A stretch of DNA of 64,000 nucleotides from NCBI GenBank assembly GCA_965240325.2, contig OZ251235.1, positions 1-64,000 on the forward strand, read 5' to 3'. A program made the position numbers and the translations under genes. Origin of the DNA: Rebecca billardiae RCC1528. Taxonomy: Eukaryota; Haptophyta. Of the stretch, positions 29,640-41,057 are shown piece by piece (the stretch's first letter is position 1; each line of letters opens with the position of its first letter). Under the pieces are notes generated by a model. The model saw only the letters and a program-made list of their open reading frames with translations, made no database searches and was not told the origin of the DNA.

Positions 29640-31284
29640 GCGGGCGGCCCGTCCTCAGCGGGGGCGGGCTTGGCGGAGCCGTCGTCGGACTTGCCGTTGG
29701 CTCCGGCGGCGCGCGCGGGCGGCGCGCCCGCGCTCGTGCCCCCGGACACCTGGCTGCCCCAGCAGGTCGAGCGCACTGTCGCCCCGGCGTGTCGAGCGGC
29801 GACGACCTCTGAGAGCTGCTGCTGCGCGCGCGCGCGCGCGTCCGCTTCGCGCGCTGACGCCTGCCGCGCCTCCTCCGCCATCACCGCCGCGAGCGGCGGT
29901 GCGGACGACGCGGCCGCGGCCGCCGGACGGCCCCAGCCTGCTGCGCGCGCACATCCGCGGCGGCGGCAGGGCGGGCGGGGCGGGCTCAGCGGCGGCGAGG
30001 CTCGCGCGCACGGCGCGTGCCGCGCGCTGCGCGCGGTGGGCGCGCGCGCGCACCCTCTCCGCGCCGAGCGGCGGGCGAGTCGTGCGCGCCGCCCGCAGCG
30101 GCGGCGGCGGCGCTCTTGTCCCGCGCGGCCGCGGCCGCCTGCTCGCGCGCCACGCGCGCCTCCTCCTCCTGGATCTGAGGCAGTCCGCCGGCGGTCCGGG
30201 GCAGTCCGGGGGGCGCGGTGCGGGGAGCGCGCGCGCGTGCGTGCGTGCTGAGCGCAGCCTCGGGCGCGGCGCGGCCAGCGGGCGTGGCGCGCGCGCGCGC
30301 AGGCGCCACCCGGCGCGCGGCACGGCGCGCGGGCGCGCGGCACGCCTCGCACCTGCCGGAGCGACTTTGGCTGCTCGGCAGAGGCGGCGCTGGCAGCCTG
30401 GCTGTCTGCCCACCCAGCCGCGGGCGCGGAGCCAGCGCCGCGGCCCGCGGAGCGCGCCGCGCCGAGCGGCTGCGCGGCGGCGCCGGGCGCGCGCGCGGCC
30501 CCGCGGCTGCGCACGCGCGCCGCGGCGGCGCGCGGGGCGGCCGCGCCGTCAGCACGGGCGGCGCGCGCGCACGGCTCCGCGCGGCGCGCGCGCACGCGCG
30601 CGCACGCGCGGCGCGCGCATCGGCGCGCGCCGCGCCGCGCGTGCGCGCGTGCGCGCGCACCCGTGCGGCTGCGGCTGCGCGGCCGCTCCGTCCGAGTACG
30701 CGGCTGCGGCCGCCGCCGAGTGCGGCTGCTGCTCGTGCGCGCCCGCACCGCCGTTGGGCGTGGGCTCGGCCCGAGGCGGCGAGAGCGCGCCGGAGCCGTC
30801 GTCCTCGCCGCCCGCCGCGCCGCGCGCCTTGCGCCCGCCGCGCTTGCTCCGCGCCTTCCGACGAGCCTTCTCGCCCGCGCCCGCGCCGTCCGCGTCGGCC
30901 TCCGCCTCGGCCGCGGCGTCGTCGGCTGCGGCGTCGTCGGCCGCGCCGGCGCCGTCAGCGTCCGCCGCGCCGTCGGCGCGCGCCGCGTGCTCTGCTGCGC
31001 TGCCGTCCTGCGAGCCGAGCGCGCCCGCTGCCGCCGCCGCCACCGCTGCCGCCTCCGCCGCGCGGCTCGGCGGCAGCGGCGCGCTCGGCGGCCCTCCCTC
31101 GTCCACGTTGGGGCCGCCCAACGCGCCCGCGCCCGGCCCAGCCTGCGGCCGCAGCGGCGGCGAGGGCGCGACCAGCTCCTCGGAGAGGAGGGCGAGCAGG
31201 CCGTCGGCGTCCGTGTCGACCGCGCCCACCAGCCCGGCGCCCGGGTGCGCGCGGCCGTGCGCGAGCGGCGCGGCGGCGTGCATC

Positions 31285-31322
<38 letters not shown>

Positions 31323-33324
31323 CCACGTGCCAGCCGCGCTCGCCCCGTGACCGTGCGCGTGGCAGCCGCAGCCGCCGTGCGCCGCGTGCTGCGGAGGCGC
31401 GTGCGCGCCCATCACCGGCTGCTGCGGCGGCGACTGCGGCTGCGAGTGTGCCGGCTGCTGCTGCGGCTGCGGCTGCTGCGGCTGCTGCTGCTGCTGCTGC
31501 GCCGCCTGCCGCCGCACCGCCTGGATGTGCCGCACGACGTGCTCGATGCGCTCGCCCAGCGCACGCGCGCGCACGGCGAGGCCCTGCGCGAGCGCGGCGC
31601 CGTCCGGGCCGGCCGCGGTGGCCATGCTCTCCAGCCGGCCGGAGAGCAGCTGCACGCACAGCGAGTGCACGTGCGCGAGCTCCTCGGGCAGACGCGCGTC
31701 GTGCGCCTTCTCCGGCACGCGCGCGAGCTCCGCGGTGGCCGCATGCACGCGCGCCTCCATCGTGGCGAGCGTCGCCGCCGTGTCTGAGAGCGTGGCCATG
31801 GCCGCAGCCTGCTGCGAGCTGGCAGCGCTGCTCGCCGGCGGCGGCGCGCTCCCGGGCGGCACCGACGTCGGTGGCTGCTGGGGCGGCGGCTGCTGCGGCG
31901 GCGCCCCGCCGTGGGCGTAGCTGCCCGAAGCGTCCGCGCCGCCCATGCCGTGCGACGCCCACGCCGACGCTGCGGCCGCGTGCGGCGCGTGCTGCGCGTG
32001 CGGCTGCAGGTGCGGCGACGTGGGCATCCCGTAGGCCTGCGGCTGCGGCTGCGGCAGCGGCTGCGAGTGTGCCGGCTGCTGCGGCTGCGGCTGCGGCTGC
32101 TGCGGCTGCTGCTGAGGATGCACCTGCTGCATCGGCTGCGGCTGCGGCTGCGGCTGCGGCTGCGGCTGCGGTGCCGGCTGCACCTGCGGCTGCACCTGCG
32201 GCGAGCTCGGCGCGGCGGCCGCGGCGGCCGGCGCAAACGCTGGGCGGCCGCCGTGCGCGGCGATGTGCTCGTGCAGCGGCGCGTACGGCGCGTGCGGCTC
32301 GCCCTCCGCGCGGATGGGCAGGTCATCCGGCAGGAAGCCCGCGTCCCACCACGCGTGCATCTGCGCGCTCGAGTACGGGCCCTGCTCCTGCCCCGACGGG
32401 TCCCGGTATTGCCAGTGCGTCGGGGCGGGCTTTGGCCGAGGCGCGAGGCCGGGCGGAGGCGCGCTGGCAAGGGGCGCGGCGTCGGGGGCGGCCGGCGTGG
32501 GGTACCCACCGCCGCCCGCGCCGCCGACGTGCGCGTACGCGCCGCCATGCACGCCGCCGCCACCGCCACCGCCGCCGGCCGCACCCGTCGATGAGGGCGG
32601 CCCCCACCGCGTGGCGTCCGCGCGCGCGTCCGCGCCCGCGCCACCCCAGCGGCGCGGCGCGCCGCCGGCGGAGGGCGCCTCGGCGAAGGTGCCGCCGCGG
32701 CAGTACGGCCGATACCCGCCTCCGCCGCCCTCGGGCGCGCCCGGCGGACCACGGCCCGACAGCGCACCCGGGAAGTACTTGGGCCCGCCGGCAGAGCCCG
32801 CGCCCGCGCCGCGGCCCCCGTAGCCGCGGCCCGCGCCAAACGGGGCGCCCTTGGCCTCGCGCGCGGCGACAGGAGGGTGGATGCCCTCCTGCCGCAGCTG
32901 CTGCTCCGCCTCGGACAACTCCGTCAGCGAGATGGGCGCGATCGCCTCCTCTGACGTGACGGGCAGCGCCTGCGCGCGCGCCGGCGCGGCGGGCGACGGC
33001 CGCGCGGCGCGCAGGGCGCGTCGGAGATCGCGTGCAGCGTGCACGCGCCGGCACGCGGCCAGGTCGGCCGCTCGTCCGACGCGGCGCGCCACGCGCGCAG
33101 CGCGCGGCGCTGTCCCGAGCCCACGCGCGGCCGCGCGCGGCGTGTGCGCGGCACACCTCCTCGATGGGCGAGGGCGCGCTGCCGTAACCGCCCTGTGCGT
33201 AAATCTCGAGCATGCGCTGCTTGGTGTAGACGCGCGCGTTGGGGCCGGCGTCGGCATCCTCCACGGGCGCGGGGGACGGCGGCTCGTCGCTCAGCGTCGC
33301 GAATACGTTCGAACGCAATGACAT
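28729..33324 (-). CDS. GIGYF-like GYF-domain protein, five exons, interrupted by a gap
   Basis: Likely translational repressor of the GIGYF/4EHP type. Inferred exons (minus strand): 33324-33157, 32969-30661, 30506-30353, 30174-30054, 29940-28729. All junctions keep phase. Exon 1 holds VYTKQRMLEIY, a Y-x4-M-phi 4EHP/eIF4E-binding motif as in animal GIGYF. Exon 2 holds the GYF domain (about residues 235-290) with WQYRDPSGQEQGPYSSAQM and WWDAGFLPDDLPIR. The exon 3/4 junction creates KSLRQIQEEEARVAREQ, and exon 5 has STCWGS, both matching conserved GIGYF C-terminal segments. Gln-rich tracts, including a pure polyQ of about 31, separate them. The 200-N gap (28873-29072) lies in exon 5. The piece after it is in frame with the stop at 28729-28731 only if the true gap length is 3n+1 or an intron lies in it. 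Confidence 0.85.
28873..29072. other. Assembly gap, 200 N
   Basis: Exactly 200 unknown bases inside the last exon of the GIGYF-like gene. The length is probably a placeholder. Confidence 1.
29546..29639. repeat. (CTG)n/(CAG)n trinucleotide repeat, ~31 units
   Basis: An uninterrupted CTG run on the plus strand encodes about 31 consecutive glutamines in the GIGYF-like protein on the minus strand. Confidence 0.95.
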
Positions 33325-33651
33325 CGGGTCACACACGGGGCTTTGCGCTGGGGGGCCGCGGGCGGCTCTTTCGTGAGTGGCCGCCACGGAGCGAGCGCGG
33401 CCAAGGCCGCCCGCCCACTCGCCGCCAAAGCCAACTGGAGCTAACGCAGACAGCAGCTGAGAGTCTGAATGAATAGGCCGCGCGAGCTCCCGGACTGCCT
33501 CGTCTATTCAACTGTGACTGCCAACTGACACGAGCACTTCTTTGATCTTTGTCATATCGTCATCAGGGGGTTCCTGAGTTCAGACATGGCGGCGGAAGAA
33601 GCGTCGCGACTGATCTAGGAAGCCAGGCTTTGAGAGCGAGCCTTCTGAAGC
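33325..33651. promoter_or_regulatory. Divergent intergenic region, GIGYF / MMTAG2
   Basis: 327 bp between opposed start codons, covering both 5' UTRs and promoters. Less GC-rich near the MMTAG2 start. No TATA box claimed. Confidence 0.6.
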
Positions 33652-34497
33652 ATGTCCGACGGGCCACCGCGCGGCGGCACGCGTGGCGGGAAGGACCAGT
33701 TCAAGTGGGACGACGTCAAGACCGACAAGTACCGCGAGTGCTACCTCGGCCACTCGCTGAAGGCGTCGACCGGCCGGTGGCAGAAGGGCAAAGACATATT
33801 CTGGTACGCGCGCGGCACGTCGAGCCTCGGGCTGGGCGAGGACATGGAGGCGCTCAAGCGGGAGCGCGAGGCGGTGCAACGTGCCGAGCAGGACATGATG
33901 CGCCAAGCGCTCGGCCTCGCCCCGCGCCAAGACGCCCCGTCCGGCGGCATGGAGGCAGCTGACGTGCGCGAGCTGCTGGCCACAGGCGGAGGCGGCGCGG
34001 ACGGCGCCGCCGGCTCCGGGGAGGGCATGCGCGGCATCGGCGCGGGGGACGGGGCGGGGGCGAGCGGCATGCGTGACGCTGCTGGCGGCGTGCGCTTCGA
34101 CGACGCCGAGCGCAACCTCGCCGACGTCTGGCAGCTGCGCCCGCAACCGGCCGGGGCCGCGGCCGCCGCGCCACCGCCCATCGATCCGGTGGCCGCCGGC
34201 GCGGCTGGGGGCAGCGGGGCTGGGCACGGTGGCGGCTGCGGCGGCTCCGCCGCCGAGCCGCGGCGGCGCCGGGCGAGCGATTCGAGCTCGAGCACCAGCA
34301 GCTCGTCCTCCGACACCTCGCGCGAGCGGCGCGAGAAGAAGCGCAAGCGCAAGCACAAGTCCTCGCGCAAGCATGGCAGCAAGGCGGACGCTCACAGGCA
34401 CAAGAGCGACCGAAAGGGCGGCGAGAAGGCGAAGCACAAGCGGCAGAAGCACGGCAAGAAGAAGAAGCAGCGGCAGCATGAAGGCGACTCGCCGTAG
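33652..34497 (+). CDS. MMTAG2-like protein (multiple myeloma tumor-associated 2 family)
   Basis: 281 residues. The first ~60 carry the family signature in full: GGTRGGKDQFKWDDVKTDKY, then ECYLGHSLKA, GRWQKGKDIFWYAR. A short helical region follows (DMEALKREREAVQRAEQDMM), then Gly/Ala linker. The C-terminus is Ser-rich and then Lys/Arg/His-rich (RREKKRKRKHKSSRKHG), typical of nuclear speckle and RNA-associated proteins of this family. The molecular role of the family is poorly defined. Single exon. Confidence 0.92.
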   Translation: MSDGPPRGGTRGGKDQFKWDDVKTDKYRECYLGHSLKASTGRWQKGKDIFWYARGTSSLGLGEDMEALKREREAVQRAEQDMMRQALGLAPRQDAPSGGMEAADVRELLATGGGGADGAAGSGEGMRGIGAGDGAGASGMRDAAGGVRFDDAERNLADVWQLRPQPAGAAAAAPPPIDPVAAGAAGGSGAGHGGGCGGSAAEPRRRRASDSSSSTSSSSSDTSRERREKKRKRKHKSSRKHGSKADAHRHKSDRKGGEKAKHKRQKHGKKKKQRQHEGDSP

Positions 34498-35570
34498 GTG
34501 GCGCTCGATGTTACTGCGCCCTGCTGCCAGCCAGCGTGCCGCGCGGCCGTGTCGAGCCGCTCGACTCGCAGCGCCCGCGCAGCAGGCCCGGCCCGGGCTC
34601 GGCCTCGGGCCGCGCTCGGCCGCCGCCCAGAACTCTTATTCATCTTACTCATCATAATACATAAAAGTCGTTAGAAGCCGCACTGATATGTCATATCATG
34701 TCCGTAGCAGTATCACGCGATAAGCCGTCGTCGCGCGTATTATAATTATATCGATATATACGTGCCGCATCGCGACTGAACCGTTCAAGTACTCTGTAAT
34801 GCCAACCATTGATGACGACTCAGATTGATAGCTGAGTGATCGAATCATAATATATATATATATATATACACATATATATATGACCGTCGTTCCGCGGTCC
34901 TTTTCCGTAGAACGAACGTAGTTCAGGGCCCGCGGTGGCGGTGCACCCTCCGTCGCAGTCGTCTATTGACAGACCAGTTGCATATGCTAGGGGGTCCATC
35001 AGATTAAATTGATTTTTGATTTCTTTTCTTTTCCTTTTCAGAACTTGTTCGGCGTGTTTTCGCGATCGGCAGATTCCAAATCCGCGCTCGGCTGGCCCCG
35101 GCGCGGGAGCGGAGCTCTGAACGGGGTCGGCGAGGCTGATGGCCCTCGTCGACGGCCGTCCGCTCGCCGTTGGGCGCGCCCACCTCGGCGCAGGCGCCTC
35201 GCCGAGCGGCTGGGCGGCTGCGGACAGGTAGCCATGCTTCGTGTGGACCGGGCTCTCGCTGGGAGTCGCTGGCCGGTCGACGCTCGTGCTTCATGATTTG
35301 AATCTGCGTGCTCAACGTGTGCTGCCCGCGACCAAGGAGCGCGTCCTAGGAGCACGTACAGGCGAGCAACGCGGAGACGAACATGCGCAACGCGGTGGGA
35401 TATGCATCGGCAACGACTCGACGCTGTCTCCTTCCCCACCCGACGCTGCCTTCTCGCCCTCGGACGTGCCCGCGACGCCTCTGCCGTAAGGGCCAGCTAC
35501 CGCCGACCAACTTGCGGACCGCTGTGCCGGGCATGACGAGGTCCAGGGCGCGGCAGATGATGATGCACGC
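34498..35570. other. Intergenic, AT-rich patches; isolated polypyrimidine-AG
   Basis: No gene recognised. 34640-34900 is strongly AT-rich with (TA)n near 34850-34880. At about 35010-35041 a pyrimidine tract ends in TTTTCAG, a textbook 3' splice site unlike the CGCGCAG acceptors elsewhere in this window. A GTAAGG at about 35486 could be a donor. Both might belong to unmapped 5' exons of the next gene. Confidence 0.45.
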
Positions 35571-36560
35571 GTGCCCATGGATGTGTGCGACCCGCCCGAG
35601 GTCCCCGCTGGCACCGCCGAGGGGCTCGCCTCCTCCGCGGACGGCCTCGGCTGTGTGCAACCGTGCAGGCCCGAGCTACGGCCTGACGTCAACGTCAGCG
35701 CGCAGCAGCTCGAGGAGACGGCGGTGGCGGCGCGCGCCATCCACGTGCTGCAGCCCTTGGCCGGTCGGCCCGTGGCCGTCGTTCGCCCGCGGTACGCATC
35801 GGTGCTCAACTTCATGCTCCTCGACCTCCTCCGCACGCTCATGGACCTCATGCTCGAGAACTTGAAGAAGCACAAGCCGTTGGTCAGAGTGTTCACCCCG
35901 GCGTGCGCCCAGACCGCGCGCGACGGTGGGACGAAGAAGCCCAATGCGCTCGCGCTCGTCTGCGCGGATGCGCTCGGCATCTCGGCGCGCCACGACTCGC
36001 CGCTGCTGGAGGTGATCGGCATCTGGCTGATGACCGTGCACAGGTGGTGGAAGGGCAAGAACAAGGACATGGAGCGCATCCTGAGCCGGAAGCAGGGCGC
36101 GTCGGCGGCGGAGAGGAAGGCGGAGCTGGATGCCGACGACACGTCGCTGAGCGCCGGCGACGACAGCTGCCCCTTCCGCGACCTCTACTCGCCCCCCGAC
36201 GCCGGCGCGCCGCGCGCGTCCGCAGCAGGCCGCGTGCAGGTGCCGCTGCACGAGCAGCGCGTGACTCCTGCTGAGCACGCGGTCATCTTGGAGCAGCAGG
36301 TGCGCCTGACGGAGCAGCAGGTGGAGCTGGACTCGTCGCGCAAGGCGACCGCGCGCGCCGTCGCCGACGCTGCGCGCGCCAGCTTGCGCGCCGACGCAAC
36401 CGAGCGCAGCGCGCGGGGGGGCACAGATCGCGCTGCGGCCGAGCGGGCTGCCATGGCTGCCGACTGCGTCCAGTTCGAGCGCGAGAGGAGAGCGGCGGAG
36501 CTCGAGGGCGAGCGCGCGGCGAAGCGCGCGCAGTCCGCCGCAGTACCGGTGGACCGGTGA
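35571..36560 (+). CDS. Hypothetical protein
   Basis: Up to 329 residues; not recognised. Residues about 75-150 look globular and mixed in composition (RYASVLNFMLLDLLRTLMDLMLENL in part, LVCADALGI, LLEVIGIWLMTVHRWWKGKNKDM), unlike the arginine/alanine shadows of GC-rich DNA. The last third (about 225-325) is a charged, Ala/Arg/Glu-rich helix likely to be coiled coil. The start is uncertain: acceptable 5' exons may lie upstream across a possible GTAAGG...AG intron ending just before 35543. No membrane segment or catalytic motif is obvious. Confidence 0.5.
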   Translation: MPMDVCDPPEVPAGTAEGLASSADGLGCVQPCRPELRPDVNVSAQQLEETAVAARAIHVLQPLAGRPVAVVRPRYASVLNFMLLDLLRTLMDLMLENLKKHKPLVRVFTPACAQTARDGGTKKPNALALVCADALGISARHDSPLLEVIGIWLMTVHRWWKGKNKDMERILSRKQGASAAERKAELDADDTSLSAGDDSCPFRDLYSPPDAGAPRASAAGRVQVPLHEQRVTPAEHAVILEQQVRLTEQQVELDSSRKATARAVADAARASLRADATERSARGGTDRAAAERAAMAADCVQFERERRAAELEGERAAKRAQSAAVPVDR

Positions 36561-36856
36561 CGGCCTCGCGTGGGCTGGGGTACGACGAACGGCGACGACG
36601 CCGGTGACACAGAGCACGGGCACGGAAATTCGCCGAACGGCCGCGGCAAGCTCGGCGGCGGCGATGACTGCTAGTCTGCGCACGCAAGCGTCGATGGCGG
36701 AGGACTCCTTCACGACTATGGGGATGGTGGCATGCTCAGAGGTGCGCTTGGTAGTGTGCTTCGGCACGCAGCCCGCCGCCCGCATCAGGTCCGTCCGGGC
36801 CTGCTGCGGGACGGTTTGACGCGGTCGGGCATGAGCCCGCCGTCACTCCGCGCGGC

Positions 36857-37593
36857 GGCGCGGCCTATTCGGATGACCCAGCACGAATAGTGAACAAGCA
36901 GGTACCCCCATATTGACACCACCCTGAATATATATTTAAAACTTACCCGCATTGTATAATAAACGGGTGGGTAAGTGCATATATACGGGTACATGTCTCT
37001 AATTAAGTGGGTAACATGCTCGATCTTGGAGTAGTTTTTCACCGACCTCTACGCGCACTCATCGTGCCTACTAAAATTTAGCAAGTCCACCCACTAGGTG
37101 GGTCCCTCCCAACTGGGGCGATGTTCTGGCGCACTCAGAATGGCGTCCTAGATTTCGTCTCTCACCCAGAATCGACGCTGTAAATGCGTCCCATCGGGGC
37201 GGAGCAAAAGTTTCGACCTCAAAACCTACTCCGCGTGCCGTCGCGCGGCCGAGCGCGCGCGCGCCGCGCCACTAGTGTCACATAGAGATTTTGCGAAGCG
37301 TTACTTGATGGTTATGGTGGCTAGATGGCGACATGCGATCGGAATGACTTATTGGCAACCGTTGACACCCGACCGAACCATTTTATGAAGCAAAGAGTGG
37401 GGCTCTATGCTGTGCGCGGATACCTCCAACAAACTACAGCAAGATCGAGCAGATTACCCACTTTGTATATAGACAATTACCCGTATATAGAACGACGGTT
37501 ACCCACTTTATATTGACCATGGATGTGGCTCATTATATATTCAAATTCGTTCCGATATGTGGGTACGTTTGTTGGGTCATCGAATAGGCGCCG
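36857..37593. mobile_element. AT-rich fold-back element with long terminal inverted repeats
   Basis: About 735 bp of DNA much richer in AT than its flanks. The left arm (36857-37045) and right arm (about 37425-37593) are imperfect inverted repeats of 170-190 bp. The left end reads GGCCTATTCGGATGACCCA; the reverse complement of the right end reads GGCGCCTATTCGATGACCCA. Inner matches include AAGTGGGTAA, TATATACGGGTA and TGCTCGATCTTG. No transposase frame is visible, so it would be a MITE or fold-back element. No target-site duplication could be recognised. Confidence 0.75.
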
Positions 37594-40500
37594 AGCGACG
37601 CGGACACAGGCAAACCGGGCCGCAACCGGACTGCCTGCGAGTGGCAGTGTTTGTGGCGGGCTGCGTGCCGAGGCACGCATCATCGCCCGCCACCGAGCAT
37701 GCCACCGTCGTCACACGGGAGCCCTCCGCCGTCGAGGCTGGACTATCAGCCAACGCCACCGCCGGAGCTTGCCGCGCTCGGCGGCTTCCGTGCTCGTACT
37801 CCGCGTGTCACCGGTCGTCGTATGCCCACCCGCGTGAGGCCGCCACCAGTCCACGACTACCGCAGCTGCAGCCCATGCCGTCGACGATACCTCCTACAAT
37901 CTTCTTGCCAGGCAGCAATACGATAGGTTCACCGACGCTGCTGCTAGGCTGAGAGCACTCAGCCAGTTGGCCGGCGAGACGTCAGATGGTTGAGCTGCTG
38001 GCCTAGCCATCACGTTGCGGCTTCCGCTCGCTCAAGTACACCCAACGTGACGACGAGAACGTGCCGGGCAATCATCAGACATGCGTCTGAGGGGTCTACC
38101 ACGCCTAGCCGTAGATTTGCTGAGTACGAGTCTTCGCAGATAACAAGCGGAACGAGTGGGACCACCCGATGGCAGGAGCAACAGCGTGGGGTGGCACCCG
38201 CGCCTGTCAACGCGACCGCGTTCTGTCAAGAATGGACCCATATCCTGCGACCACGCTCGAGCACCGCATATTATGCCCACACTCGGCATAGGGAAGGATC
38301 GCTGAGCGCCTGCTGCCGCTGTCAAAGGCCCTGCTGATCTTCCTGGCGCTTGATCGTGCACACGGATGGCAAGTCAGCGTGCTCGATGCACATCGCGGCG
38401 GCTTCTCAGCATCCCAAGTCCTCAGTGCACCCATCCCAGGCCTGCTGGTCGATGATTGGTACCAACCCCCACCAAACACGCCCTCTCGGAAGTCGCCAAT
38501 CGCTCACATGGCTCCCCGAGAGCCCGGGGCTGGCTGTCGTGCGTTCTCACGAGCAGCTTGCGCGCAGCCCAATTGTCACCTTCACGGTGCGTAGAGCTGC
38601 TCAAGATGGCGGGAGCGTCAAGAGTATGCACATGCCTGATGGTGACCCATGCCTCCCGTCGCCTGACCCGCCTGTAGCGAAAAGTGACCCTGCTCGAAGG
38701 CACGGGTCGAACACCTGCCGATCGATTCAAGTTGTCTGTACGCGTCTAGCCGGGCGAGAGTCAAACATGCGGGCACGTGCCAGGCGGGGGATGTGTGACC
38801 ACGGATCCCATCCGTGAGCACGCGCAAAGCGCTGGAGCGCGCGATAGGTGTTGGCAGTAGTCTACCCGACACACGGCGGCTCGGTCGCGCTGGAGAGGCA
38901 CTCCGACATCGTCGGGAGCGTTCAGATCGGACCTCGGCCGGCGGCCCGGCGATTTTCCCGAGCCGCGCCCCGCGCGAAAGAAATCCGGCCAGAGAACCCG
39001 GTAAATGTTTAAAAGACCGCTGGAAAATCGCCAGGGACCCACCTACACCGCCTTAATTTTGTTGGGGCGGGTTGCAACGGTTATGAATAAGTAAGTCCGA
39101 CGACATACCGTCATTTAGCCGCCATAACAAGTCGTTGACGTTTGGCTGAATCTGTATGTGACACAGTGCCGCGCAGCTGGCGTGCGCGCACGACCGCGCG
39201 ACGACGCGCGGAGTCGGGTTTGGGTGCTTCTGACGGCTGGGCTGGGTTCCAGGACATATTTGTGGGTGCCTCCGCAAGCGCCACGCTCGTCAGACACCTA
39301 AATCGCATGGTTGTCGAAAATCACAATTCAGTGGGCTGCTGTCATGGACCCCCTACATATGCCCGTACAACTAGACTCCAGCGGCGCGCCGCCGCCCGCC
39401 GCGCCGGGCGGGCCCATTGCAGCCGCCGGCGCGGCGCCGATTGTGTACAGGCGGATGCGACGAGGCGTGATCGACGCATGAGCGCGACTCCACGTGCACA
39501 CCAGGCCACGCGGAGCTGACAGCCAGGGAGCACGGTGCGGGGCCGCGGATTCGTTCGGGCCGCTGCTGCTGACCGCTGTCCCCGGGGTCACCCCCCGCGC
39601 CGGCAGCGCCCGGGATGATGCACTGGTCCGAGTAGGGTTCGACCAGCGCCTGCGCGACGGCTGACAGGCGGGCGCGAGGCGTGATCGACGCATGAGCGCA
39701 ACTCTACGTGCACGCCAGGCCACGCGGAGCTGACAGCCCGAGGGAGCACGGTGACGAGGTGCGAGGGCACCGGTGATCCGGTTCGCGCACTCGCCGCGCG
39801 TGCACGGGCAGCTGACACACCTATCGATCAGGCTCGGCACGCGTTGCAGAGGCACGGCCAGCTCTGGGGACGTCACGCACCACCGTCGCCCGCGCAGCTC
39901 GTCCTCCTCGTAGAGTACCGTTCAGTTCCGAGGCGTAGCCCTCGCTCAGAGTCGACCGACGATGGACTCGGATCGTCGGCGCGCCTGCTCTCTCTCAATC
40001 AAGAAGAGTTCTGGGAGACCCCGGAAAGGCATGGCAAGGGCGGCGCGTGGTGAAGTCGAAGGCTCAGAGATCGATCAGTCCGGCATCAGGCGCCGCTGCC
40101 CCCGAGCTTGCGAGAGCCCGAACACAGGGCGGCGGCTGCGGCGCCGGCTCGCGGACGCGCCGGGGCCGCGCAAGGCCGCGCCGAGGCATCGACAGGGCGG
40201 CAGGGGCGGCGGGGGCGCGCGGAGTGAGCGGGGGCACGACGAACGCGATGTCGACGGCAGTCGGGACCCGCCGCAGCCGCGCGCTCCAGGCGCCATTCGC
40301 CGCGCGCACCTGCCCATCGCCGTCCTCACCCGTCGGTCGCTCGTTCGTCAGCTCGCCTCATCCTCTCGCGGTCTCGCCGCAGCCGTGGCGTAGAAAACGC
40401 GGGCCCGCGCGGCCGCGCGCCCCGGCTCCCGCTCCGGTGTCAGATAGTATTGAGATTCGCCGAGGTTGGCCCATCGGCTACTGACCCTTGCCTCGTCGGC

Positions 40501-41057
40501 TCCTGATACAGACACGGCGCGATTGAATAGTTGATTCAACTGATTCAAGGGACGTACATGGTCACATCGGTTCGCGGCAATCTCTATCTAGATACGTCAT
40601 CGCTCCTTGGACCTTGCTGCAATCTCATTGGCCGGAAAAATCGCTTGTAACGGTTCGTTACGTTAGGGATCCTAAAGGGCGTGAAGTTTTTTGGACGGGC
40701 GTCACTCCACGCTTTACTATGAACTTGCCGTGGGCGCGACCTTTTTCGGCCGTGATGCATGTTAGAGAGGGTCTCAAAATTCGAAACTCGGTCTCCTCCA
40801 GCCATGAAAATCGTCCCCCGTCCCTTTTTTCTTGATATCAAAGATCTTTTTGAAACGTTGTTCGGGCCCGCTGGTGCGGGCTCCACGCTGCGCGCTCCGC
40901 CCTGCACCGCGGGCCATAATAGAATATTTAGCATCATCAGCCGCAGCGCAATGTGCAGTAGCCGCCATGCAGCAATCGGCATATAGGAGCCTGCTTCAGC
41001 CGTCAGAATATCCGGGAGCCCTGCGCGGAGCAGGTTTCTGACATGGCATTGGCAGCC
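37594..41057. other. Gene-poor interval
   Basis: About 3.5 kb without a recognised gene. GC content is lower than in the gene block. Short frames occur on both strands; that at 40584-40982 (minus) and its complement near 40614-40835 (plus) lie in an AT-richer patch but have no known domain. A direct repeat near 39.5 kb is listed separately. Confidence 0.5.
39459..39752. repeat. Direct repeat, 39459-39536 and 39673-39752
   Basis: About 78 bp repeated at an offset of 214 bp with a few substitutions. Shared words include GAGGCGTGATCGACGCATGA and CCAGGCCACGCGGAGCTGAC, ending in GGGAGCACGGTG. Confidence 0.85.

Noticed and set aside
31258-31330. Poly-proline and polyglycine runs as separate genes
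   Set aside because: They are shadows of the GIGYF-like coding exon on the other strand.
39630-39645. Box-B-like GGTTCGACC as a tRNA gene
   Set aside because: No box A at the right distance and no cloverleaf could be drawn.
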